Positions 1 to 5,038 of a stretch of DNA of 9,963 nucleotides are shown here, piece by piece (positions within the stretch are counted from its first letter, which is position 1; every line of letters begins with the position of its first letter). The notes below the pieces were generated by a model. It worked only from the letters and a program-made list of their open reading frames with translations, did no database searches and had not been told where the DNA came from. Both the position numbers and the translations under genes were made by a program. The stretch comes from Hadesarchaea archaeon (GTDB lineage Archaea > Hadarchaeota > Hadarchaeia > Hadarchaeales > Hadarchaeaceae): NCBI GenBank assembly GCA_003661465.1, contig QMWE01000024.1, positions 1-9,963 of the forward strand, in the 5' to 3' direction.

Positions 1-530
1 CGCAGCATGAAATCCACTCCGCCCGTGGCCACGGCGTTCCCATCCAGACAAAGTTCTTTCATCTTTCTTCTTACCATCCCAGAAACTTCACCGCTTTTGC
101 TGATTTGTTTATCAAAGAGAACCACCACTTCTCTCGGTTTCGCGGTCTTCACGATCTTCAAAATTTCTGAAATAGTACGTTCGGTTGTCCGCGAGGGTCG
201 GTATTTGCCGAAAATCGCGCGCAGATCCCTCACGAATCCATCGTCACATCGCACAACCTGTTTGTTCATCAGGATGCTTTCTGAAGTTATCAGCACATTA
301 TATCCATCAATACCCAACTGCTTGCCTCGCACCTTGCTTACTCCAATGGATTTCTGACGATGCTCGGTTGCTTCTTGTTTCGAAAAAACGCAACGTGCAA
401 GCAGATGGCGTTCGGGGAGCGGTAAGCGGTAGTGGTTGGAGACGAAGTTTACAGCCGAGTCGCGGGGGTAGCCATGGTTAAGCAAATAACGCAAGTTTTG
501 GACAGCTGCTTCTAGTGACTTGGAAAGCAC
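1..530 (-). CDS. DUF434-family protein, C-terminus missing (window edge)
   Basis: The minus frame is open from a GTG at 530-528 to the left edge (176 codons visible, 3' end outside). I recognise the archaeal DUF434 pattern at the N-terminus: the segment LRYLLNHGYPRDSAVNFVSN at residues 13-32, then ERHLLARCVFS. This is followed by the domain usually found with it (DUF5616-like): IDGYNVLI at 74-81, CDDGFVRD at 95-102, LFDKQISKSGE at 139-149. The conserved DGYN and repeated acidic residues (D75, D96, D97, D102, D140, E148, D173) resemble the layout of PIN/NYN-type nuclease folds. That is inference; the family has no established function that I know of. The GTG start is chosen because the family homology begins within about ten residues and a TATA box lies 24 nt upstream, implying a leaderless mRNA. 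There is no Shine-Dalgarno site, unlike the neighbouring genes. Family assignment is confident; function is unknown. Confidence 0.85.
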   Translation of the reverse strand, partial: MLSKSLEAAVQNLRYLLNHGYPRDSAVNFVSNHYRLPLPERHLLARCVFSKQEATEHRQKSIGVSKVRGKQLGIDGYNVLITSESILMNKQVVRCDDGFVRDLRAIFGKYRPSRTTERTISEILKIVKTAKPREVVVLFDKQISKSGEVSGMVRRKMKELCLDGNAVATGGVDFML

Positions 531-550
531 GTTTATTCTTGGACAGAAGG

Positions 551-557
551 TTATAAA
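551..557 (-). promoter_or_regulatory. TATA box of the DUF434 gene
   Basis: On the minus strand the sequence reads TTTATAA, centred about 24 nt before the GTG start at 530. This is the normal archaeal distance from TATA box to transcription start, so transcription would begin at or within a few bases of the start codon, giving a leaderless message. No purine-rich SD site lies between them, which agrees. Confidence 0.55.
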
Positions 558-580
558 CTACTTCTTATTTAGATGGTATC

Positions 581-598
581 AAAAAATAAACAATAAAG
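581..598 (-). terminator. T-rich tract, probable terminator of the RHH gene
   Basis: Read on the minus strand this is CTTTATTGTTTATTTTTT, about 70 nt after the RHH stop codon and just upstream of the DUF434 promoter. Oligo-T runs on the coding strand are the usual archaeal termination signal. I see no strong hairpin next to it. The rest of the 531-668 gap holds no gene that I can support. Confidence 0.4.
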
Positions 599-668
599 AT
601 AATCAGTATTCCAGCGGAAAACTATCTCTCAGATGATGTTTTACTCTGGGCAACTCCCATCTTTTGCT

Positions 669-1223
669 TCACTCCATAACGTTTATTCGAATCTTCCCGC
701 GCCCTTCGGTGATTTCCACCTTGTGAGGAGACGCGTCAAATAGCCCCTCAAAGAAAGTTCTCACAAACCGTTTAGCTTCCCGCACGTTCAATATTAAAGT
801 AAACGCTCGACTGGAATCCACGCTTAACCGATACCAGTTTGCCTTCTCGACGTATTCCAAGATATCTTTCACTTCCCTGAGTCCTTTATCATAATATTCC
901 TGCCAGTGATGCCTCCCCACATCGCGAACCTCTCTCCAGAACCCATCAGACCCTTCTCCGATCTCAGAAAATATAGCTTTCCAGTGCTCAACATCTACTA
1001 TGATGTGCTCTCCCTTGCATAGAAAATCTAAATACGCCTTGCATGCATCCAAGGAAGCTCCACCTTTCTCCTCCACAACGTCGAGATAATTAACAGCCTT
1101 TCGAATAACCTCTGCCTTGGAGGAATTATATTGGTGCTGGAGTTTGGCGAGCAGGTTTGCTGTTTCTTCATCCAGAGATATAGTCAGCCGGATGGGAGGG
1201 TGTCTCTCGAATTTTGTTTTCAT
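669..1223 (-). CDS. Ribbon-helix-helix transcriptional regulator with unrecognised C-terminal domain
   Basis: A 184-residue protein. Residues about 11-48 have the CopG/Arc-type ribbon-helix-helix pattern: a short strand (IRLTISLDEE), then a helix (TANLLAKLQHQYN), then SSKAEVIRKAVNYLD. Such domains bind DNA as dimers, with the strand in the major groove. Residues about 55-184 form a separate mixed alpha/beta domain, with a Trp- and His-rich stretch (DVGRHHWQEYYDKG) and a C-terminal beta-rich end (VEITEGRGKIRINV). I do not recognise this domain; it could be a ligand-sensing or oligomerisation module. The ATG is supported by AAGGAG at 1236-1231 with a 7-nt spacer. The gene is divergent from the HEAT-acd operon across 164 bp, so control of that operon and of itself is plausible but unproven. 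Stop is TGA. Confidence 0.8.
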   Translation of the reverse strand: MKTKFERHPPIRLTISLDEETANLLAKLQHQYNSSKAEVIRKAVNYLDVVEEKGGASLDACKAYLDFLCKGEHIIVDVEHWKAIFSEIGEGSDGFWREVRDVGRHHWQEYYDKGLREVKDILEYVEKANWYRLSVDSSRAFTLILNVREAKRFVRTFFEGLFDASPHKVEITEGRGKIRINVME

Positions 1224-1275
1224 TATGATTCTCCTTTTTAAAGTGTGTGGATGACTTCTTTTACTTTTTTGTTAA

Positions 1276-1283
1276 CACCGGTG
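1276..1283. promoter_or_regulatory. CACCGGTG palindrome in the divergent promoter region
   Basis: A perfect 8-bp palindrome about 53 nt upstream of the RHH start codon and about 105 nt upstream of the HEAT-gene start. Three AATTAT hexamers lie on its HEAT-gene side, beginning at 1284, 1297 and 1315. Short palindromes and tandem half-sites are what RHH regulators usually bind, so this is a candidate operator. The palindrome does not extend beyond eight bases and may be chance. Confidence 0.2.
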
Positions 1284-1331
1284 AATTATGGTGAGAAATT
1301 ATTGGAATTTGTTCAATTATCTCAAACATTT

Positions 1332-1340
1332 TCTTATAGA
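1332..1340 (+). promoter_or_regulatory. Candidate TATA box of the HEAT-acd operon
   Basis: TCTTATAGA lies about 52 nt upstream of the ATG at 1388. A start site about 25 nt downstream of it (near 1362) would give a leader of roughly 25 nt carrying the strong SD site AAAGGAGG at 1373-1380, 7 nt before the ATG. The box is only a moderate match to the archaeal consensus. Confidence 0.4.
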
Positions 1341-1387
1341 CATTCTTGGCATATGACCACGTGAACTGAAAAAAAGGAGGATAAAAA

Positions 1388-1894
1388 ATGGTGTATGAAA
1401 AATCTGGCTCTTCGACCGTCCAAACCCGTCTTCCAGAAGGAGAACCCTGTGGGATAGTATCTGAAACGGTGGTTGAAGAGTTAAAAGCAAAACTCAGCTC
1501 AGATGACCCGAAGATCGCTGAGGAAGGGATCCGAAAATCTCTCCTACTGATTCAGCTATATCCTGAGGACTTTCTGGAAGAACTCCTAGCATCGCTCGCC
1601 TCTGCAGCGTGGAAGCACGAAAACTTTCAGAGAAACTTGGAAGAATCCCTCGCCGATATAGCCAAAAACAAGCCGACGTACATCCCGGTGGACACGCTGC
1701 AAAAACTCAGCGAAAACAAGCTCTGGTATCCTCGGTGGTTAACACTGTGGATCCTCAACAACATGTCTTATAGACACCCTAACCTCGTCCCCACTGAATT
1801 GCTTGAGAAACTGACGAAGGACGAAAAATGGTGGAATCGAGAATTCGCAGAAGAGATCCTGAACCGGGTGTGGCGCTCAAGAGTGAAGTATTGA
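1388..1894 (+). CDS. Small HEAT-like helical protein, function unknown
   Basis: A 168-residue, almost entirely helical protein. After a polar N-terminus of about 25 residues come antiparallel-helix-like units: about 28-55 (VVEELKAKLSSDDPKIAEEG, then a helix IRKSLLLIQ), 58-95 (LEELLASLASAAWK, then NLEESLADIAKN), 98-130 (PVDTLQKLSENKLWYPRWLT, then LWILNNM) and 133-165 (VPTELLEKLTKD, then EFAEEILNRVW). This resembles HEAT/armadillo-type repeats, which usually act as protein-binding scaffolds. There are no catalytic motifs, signal peptide or membrane segment. The start is fixed by AAAGGAGG with a 7-nt spacer. The gene ends 44 nt before the acdA start and is probably the first gene of the operon, so its product may partner or regulate the acyl-CoA synthetase (inference). 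I do not recognise a named family. Confidence 0.7.
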   Translation: MVYEKSGSSTVQTRLPEGEPCGIVSETVVEELKAKLSSDDPKIAEEGIRKSLLLIQLYPEDFLEELLASLASAAWKHENFQRNLEESLADIAKNKPTYIPVDTLQKLSENKLWYPRWLTLWILNNMSYRHPNLVPTELLEKLTKDEKWWNREFAEEILNRVWRSRVKY

Positions 1895-1925
1895 ACAAAA
1901 TTTGGCTAGATCGTACAAACTTGGA

Positions 1926-1931
1926 AGGAGG
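1926..1931 (+). promoter_or_regulatory. Ribosome binding site that sets the acdA start
   Basis: AGGAGG lies 7 nt before a GTG at 1939. This is the same spacing as the SD sites of the RHH and HEAT-like genes. It argues for starting acdA at 1939 rather than at the upstream in-frame ATG (1828), which would overlap the preceding gene by 67 nt and has no SD site. Confidence 0.75.
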
Positions 1932-1938
1932 CAGATCT

Positions 1939-3417
1939 GTGACCGAAACATGTGGAAACCTGTATGTTGCAAAAGAAAGCACCTTGGCAACGCCAAGTCA
2001 GAGAATTTTATCCGAAAATATAACTCGCCTAAGAGAATTCTTCAACCCTACGAGTATCGTGGTCATTGGAGCCTCGCGAGAGCCATCAAAACCCGGTAAT
2101 GTTATTCTAAGAAATCTAAAAAAATCAGGCCTCTCCCTCTACGCTGTGAATCCTTATGCCAAAGAAATTGCCGGAGTGAAGTGTTACTCTTCTGTGTTTG
2201 ACGTCCCGGGAATAATTGACATGGCGGTTATCGTTGTCCCTTCCAAGTTCGTTATCCAAGAACTCAAGAAATGCGTGGCCAGAAGAATAAAAAATATTAT
2301 AATAATCAGCAGTGGGTTCAGCGAGGCTGGAGAGGAGGGCAGAAAAGCCGAGGAAGAAGCAAGAGATATTATCAAAGAATCTGGAACCAAACTCTTAGGT
2401 CCGAATACTCTGGGAATGTTGCTTCCAAGCAAAAAAATAGACACTTTTTTTGTCGACGAGTACACCCTTCCCAGGCCACGTCCAGGTGATGTGGCCTTCA
2501 TTTCCCAAAGCGGATCTATCTCCCTAGCGTTTATGGATTTCGCGAAAGCACACAACATTGGGTTATCCGCGTTTGTTGGTCTTGGAAATAAACTAGACAT
2601 CGATGAAAATCAGCTCTTGGAGTACTTTGGGGAGGACGAAGAAACTAAATGTATCCTGTTATATCTCGAAACTTTTTCGGATGGCAGAAAATTCGCGGAG
2701 CTCTGTAAAGAAATCTGTAAGAAAAAACCTGTTATCGTACTAAAAGCTGGACGCACTGCACGAGGGGTCAGCGCTGCAATGTCTCACACGGGGAGGTTAA
2801 GTAAAGGTTCCGATCGAATCGTGGATTGTGTCTTAAAACGCGCGGGGGTCATCAGGGCATATACTGAGGAGGATGTGCTCGATTATACCGCTGCCCTGAG
2901 TTGGATGCCCCCAATGAAGAAAGGCGGGGTGGCAATCGTGGCCAACGGAGGAGGACACTGTGTTATCTCAGCGGACTTGATCGAAAGCAGCGAGGATATC
3001 CAACTTCGGCTAGCAGAGATCGGTGAAATCCAAAAGGAAAAGATAAAGAGTCTCCTTGATATCCCCATTTCCGCTACGAACCCGATCGACCTAACAGCAA
3101 TGGCCACGGACGACAATTTTAAAACCACCCTGAGCGTGTTAGCGAAAACAGAAACTGTGGAAGGAGTGATCGTGGAACTGGCAACGCTTCAAGGGGTGAG
3201 TGAGAGGATGGTAAAAATTGTGCAAAATTTCTTCAAGAATTGTGGAAAACCTATAATCGTCTGTGTCCCTGGTGGAGATAGCGCTAGGAAGCTGGCTAAA
3301 AAATTTGAGGCTGAGAAAATACCAGTATATCCTTCTCTAAAACGTGGGATATACGCTGCAAATGTCCTTTTGAAGAGGGGCATGTGGCTGGATAGAATTA
3401 AAAACTTTAGAAGGTGA
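1939..3417 (+). CDS. acdA: ADP-forming acyl-CoA (acetyl-CoA) synthetase, alpha subunit
   Basis: A 492-residue protein from the GTG at 1939. The alpha subunits of archaeal ADP-forming acetyl-CoA synthetases convert acyl-CoA, ADP and phosphate to acid, ATP and CoA, together with an ATP-grasp beta subunit. The N-terminal CoA-binding Rossmann domain (about 25-130) shows SIVVIGASREPSKPGN around 39-54. The succinyl-CoA-ligase-like domains follow, with GPNTLG near 154, ISQSGS near 188-193 and SHTGRLSKGSD at 282-292. H283 in SHTG is the expected phosphohistidine of this family. The last 170 residues are the third alpha-subunit domain. Family alpha subunits are about 460 residues, so this one is slightly longer, mainly at the N-terminus. 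The protein is cytoplasmic. The beta-subunit gene starts 4 nt after the stop, so the two are co-translated. Acyl substrate (acetate, branched-chain, aryl) cannot be read from the sequence. In peptide fermenters the enzyme makes ATP; in others it activates acids. Confidence 0.92.
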   Translation: MTETCGNLYVAKESTLATPSQRILSENITRLREFFNPTSIVVIGASREPSKPGNVILRNLKKSGLSLYAVNPYAKEIAGVKCYSSVFDVPGIIDMAVIVVPSKFVIQELKKCVARRIKNIIIISSGFSEAGEEGRKAEEEARDIIKESGTKLLGPNTLGMLLPSKKIDTFFVDEYTLPRPRPGDVAFISQSGSISLAFMDFAKAHNIGLSAFVGLGNKLDIDENQLLEYFGEDEETKCILLYLETFSDGRKFAELCKEICKKKPVIVLKAGRTARGVSAAMSHTGRLSKGSDRIVDCVLKRAGVIRAYTEEDVLDYTAALSWMPPMKKGGVAIVANGGGHCVISADLIESSEDIQLRLAEIGEIQKEKIKSLLDIPISATNPIDLTAMATDDNFKTTLSVLAKTETVEGVIVELATLQGVSERMVKIVQNFFKNCGKPIIVCVPGGDSARKLAKKFEAEKIPVYPSLKRGIYAANVLLKRGMWLDRIKNFRR

Positions 3418-3421
3418 GCTA

Positions 3422-4144
3422 ATGCAGAATAAAGAAAAGATAACGCAACTCATTAGATCTGCTCGAGATAGTGACAGGCGGGAGCTCACAGAATATGAAT
3501 CAAAACAGATTTTATCCTTATGGGGAATCCCCATTGTGCGAACGGAATTAGCACGAAATGTTTCCGAAGCTGTACAGGTCGCTCGAAAGCTGGGATACCC
3601 CGTGGTTATGAAAATTGCGTCTCCTGAAATTCTGCACAAGAGCGAAGCAAAGGGAGTTAAAGTTGGTTTAAACTCTGAATCTGAAGTCCGTCAGGCTTTC
3701 GAACAGATAATCTCAAACGCGACCATGTACAAAAAGGATGCGGAGATCTGGGGGGTAACTGTTCAAGAGCGTATTCCTCCGGCACGAGAGGTTATCATAG
3801 GTCTGGTACAGGACGGAGCATTCGGTCCAACTGTTATGTTTGGCCTCGGAGGAATATGGGTGGAAGTTTTGAAAGATGTCAGTTTTAGCCTTGCTCCTGT
3901 TTCAGAGTTAGATGCTTGGGAGATGATCCACGAGATCAGGGGCTATCCCGTGCTTGAGGGAATGAGGGGAGAGAAGATGGCGGATCTCAAGGCGCTTGTG
4001 GATATTTTGCAAAAAATTGGGTTGCTAGCGATAGAATTTAAAAATATTGGCGAGATAGACCTTAATCCTGTTTTTGCATTCGAGGCTGGCAAAGGTGCTA
4101 GGGTGGCTGATGCCCGTATAATCTTAAGGTCCAACGGGCTTTGA
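3422..4144 (+). CDS. acdB: ADP-forming acyl-CoA (acetyl-CoA) synthetase, beta subunit (ATP-grasp)
   Basis: A 240-residue ATP-grasp protein, matching the size of archaeal ACD beta subunits (about 230). It binds ADP/ATP and exchanges the phosphoryl group with the alpha-subunit histidine. Visible motifs: ELTEYESKQILSLWGIP at 21-37; YPVVMKIASPEILHKSEAKG at 59-78, with H72 as the expected second phosphohistidine; VMFGLGGIWVEVLKD at 138-152; and EIDLNPV at 211-217, with D213 and N215 as likely Mg/nucleotide ligands. The SD-like AAGGTGA at 3411-3417 overlaps the acdA stop codon and lies 4 nt before the ATG, so translation of the two subunits is probably coupled. The TGA stop abuts the leuS stop on the other strand with no spacer. 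No key residue appears to be missing. Confidence 0.93.
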   Translation: MQNKEKITQLIRSARDSDRRELTEYESKQILSLWGIPIVRTELARNVSEAVQVARKLGYPVVMKIASPEILHKSEAKGVKVGLNSESEVRQAFEQIISNATMYKKDAEIWGVTVQERIPPAREVIIGLVQDGAFGPTVMFGLGGIWVEVLKDVSFSLAPVSELDAWEMIHEIRGYPVLEGMRGEKMADLKALVDILQKIGLLAIEFKNIGEIDLNPVFAFEAGKGARVADARIILRSNGL

Positions 4145-5023
4145 TCACTCTATGAAAATCGCTGGTCGAAGGGGCACGGCCAATCTTGCCCGGTTTTGGG
4201 GATCATACCGTTTTTGGTCATCTCCTCTGAAGATCTGGATGTTGCGAGCCCCTGTTTGTTTTCTAATGAAATCCGACGCCTCGGTCAATACTCGGAACTC
4301 ATCAAATTCGATTTTTGAGAGCAGCTCAAGTTCGTGTTCTGGGGTTCCCCGGAGTTCTCGGATCGCATGCTGCAGGTACTTTGAGACGTCTGATTTCTTG
4401 ATCTCCGGTCCTAGCTTTTCTTCGATCTCGTGGAGGAGTTTTCCAAAATCCACTTTTCCCGCACGCACGTGCTCGACGGCGACCTTGTGAGCCTTCCACT
4501 TCCAGTCTTGGGCCAGATAAAGGCACACTCTCTCCGGGTGAGTTATCTTCATCACCTTCTGTATCTTCCCGATGTCTTGGATTACTCGCTCGATGTAACT
4601 CTCGGCCAGCTCGGCGCCAGGGTCGATGAGTTCCTTATCGACCTCCGGCCATGGGGCGACCGAGATGAACTCCTTTTTGTTCATCCGGCTCCAGAGCTCC
4701 TCGCAGATGTGAGGCGTAAATGGAGCCAGCAGCCTTAGCCAGACGTCCAACACACGTTTCAATACGTGGGCACGAGTGCCCGAGCGAGAGGTTCTTTTCA
4801 TGTATTTCCGCAGGTCCTGCATCACCCCGAAGAATGCGTGTTGCACAGCCTTGCGGGTCTCGAAGGAGTCCAAAGCGCGCGTCACAGCTTCAGTACGATG
4901 TTGCAATTGACTGAGCATCCATCGTTCCGGTTGCGCAAAACTCGGTTTCTCGGCATCGGGAAGGGCGATTATTTCCTCCGCGAGCGAGCAAAACCGCTCC
5001 AAATTCTTTTTCATCGCCGCCAC
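4145..5023 (-). CDS. leuS: Leucyl-tRNA synthetase, C-terminal part, in frame downstream of an internal UGA
   Basis: This is the rest of leuS. The frame is open from just after the internal TGA (5035) to the stop at 4145; the first GTG (5023) would give 292 residues and the first ATG (5014) 289. It carries the class Ia anticodon-binding helical bundle, with RWMLSQLQHRTEAVTRALDS at 34-53 and APFTPHICEELW at 100-111. It also carries the archaeal LeuRS C-terminal region ending in PLRPAIFIE, which contacts tRNA-Leu in archaeal enzymes. No catalytic domain is present, so the fragment cannot charge tRNA alone. I see no SD site at the usual 7-nt distance from either possible start, whereas other genes in the window have clear ones, so independent translation looks weak. 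It would act with the N-terminal part either as one readthrough protein or as a separate beta subunit. Sequence conservation looks normal, with no sign of pseudogene decay. Confidence 0.85.
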   Translation of the reverse strand: MAAMKKNLERFCSLAEEIIALPDAEKPSFAQPERWMLSQLQHRTEAVTRALDSFETRKAVQHAFFGVMQDLRKYMKRTSRSGTRAHVLKRVLDVWLRLLAPFTPHICEELWSRMNKKEFISVAPWPEVDKELIDPGAELAESYIERVIQDIGKIQKVMKITHPERVCLYLAQDWKWKAHKVAVEHVRAGKVDFGKLLHEIEEKLGPEIKKSDVSKYLQHAIRELRGTPEHELELLSKIEFDEFRVLTEASDFIRKQTGARNIQIFRGDDQKRYDPQNRARLAVPLRPAIFIE

Positions 5024-5033
5024 TTCGCTCGCG
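4979..5033 (-). promoter_or_regulatory. Perfect 9-bp stem-loop just downstream of the leuS internal UGA
   Basis: In the leuS mRNA, CGCGAGCGA (5033-5025) begins two bases after the UGA. It is exactly complementary to UCGCUCGCG (4987-4979), with a 37-nt loop between. Eight of the nine pairs would be in a GC-dominated run. Stems just 3' of a stop codon are known to stimulate readthrough or, in bacteria, selenocysteine insertion. Archaeal SECIS elements normally lie in untranslated regions, so a SECIS role is not claimed. The arms encode ASE and SLA and could be a coincidence of GC-rich codons. Confidence 0.4.
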
Positions 5034-5035
5034 CG

Positions 5036-5038
5036 TCA
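5036..5038 (-). other. leuS: In-frame UGA replacing a conserved Trp codon in leuS
   Basis: The frame reads AEPWQDLD, TGA, RASEVAAMKKNLERF. In archaeal LeuRS proteins this stretch is of the form (D/S)DFDWR, with K/E-rich and LERF-like residues following, so TGA stands at the Trp position (TGG to TGA is one base change). No frame shift is present and both flanks align without gap. The base after the TGA is C, a context known from bacteria and eukaryotes to be leaky. The other TGA stops in this window are followed by A, G or T. Confidence 0.9.

Noticed and set aside
7..357. Plus-strand open frames at the left end
   Set aside because: They are antisense to the DUF434 gene, whose minus-strand frame gives clear family motifs.
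1358..1363. CACGTG palindrome between the HEAT-gene TATA box and start
   Set aside because: Only six bases with no extended symmetry; expected by chance and not a known archaeal operator by itself.
1828..1938. Upstream ATG at 1828 as the acdA start
   Set aside because: It would overlap the HEAT-like gene by 67 nt, has no SD site, and adds residues not expected in the family. The GTG at 1939 has AGGAGG with the 7-nt spacing used elsewhere in the window.
5036..5038. Selenocysteine at the leuS UGA
   Set aside because: The family residue is Trp, not Cys or Sec; archaeal SECIS elements lie in untranslated regions, and the 3' side of leuS is directly occupied by acdB. The nearby stem is noted as a possible readthrough aid only.
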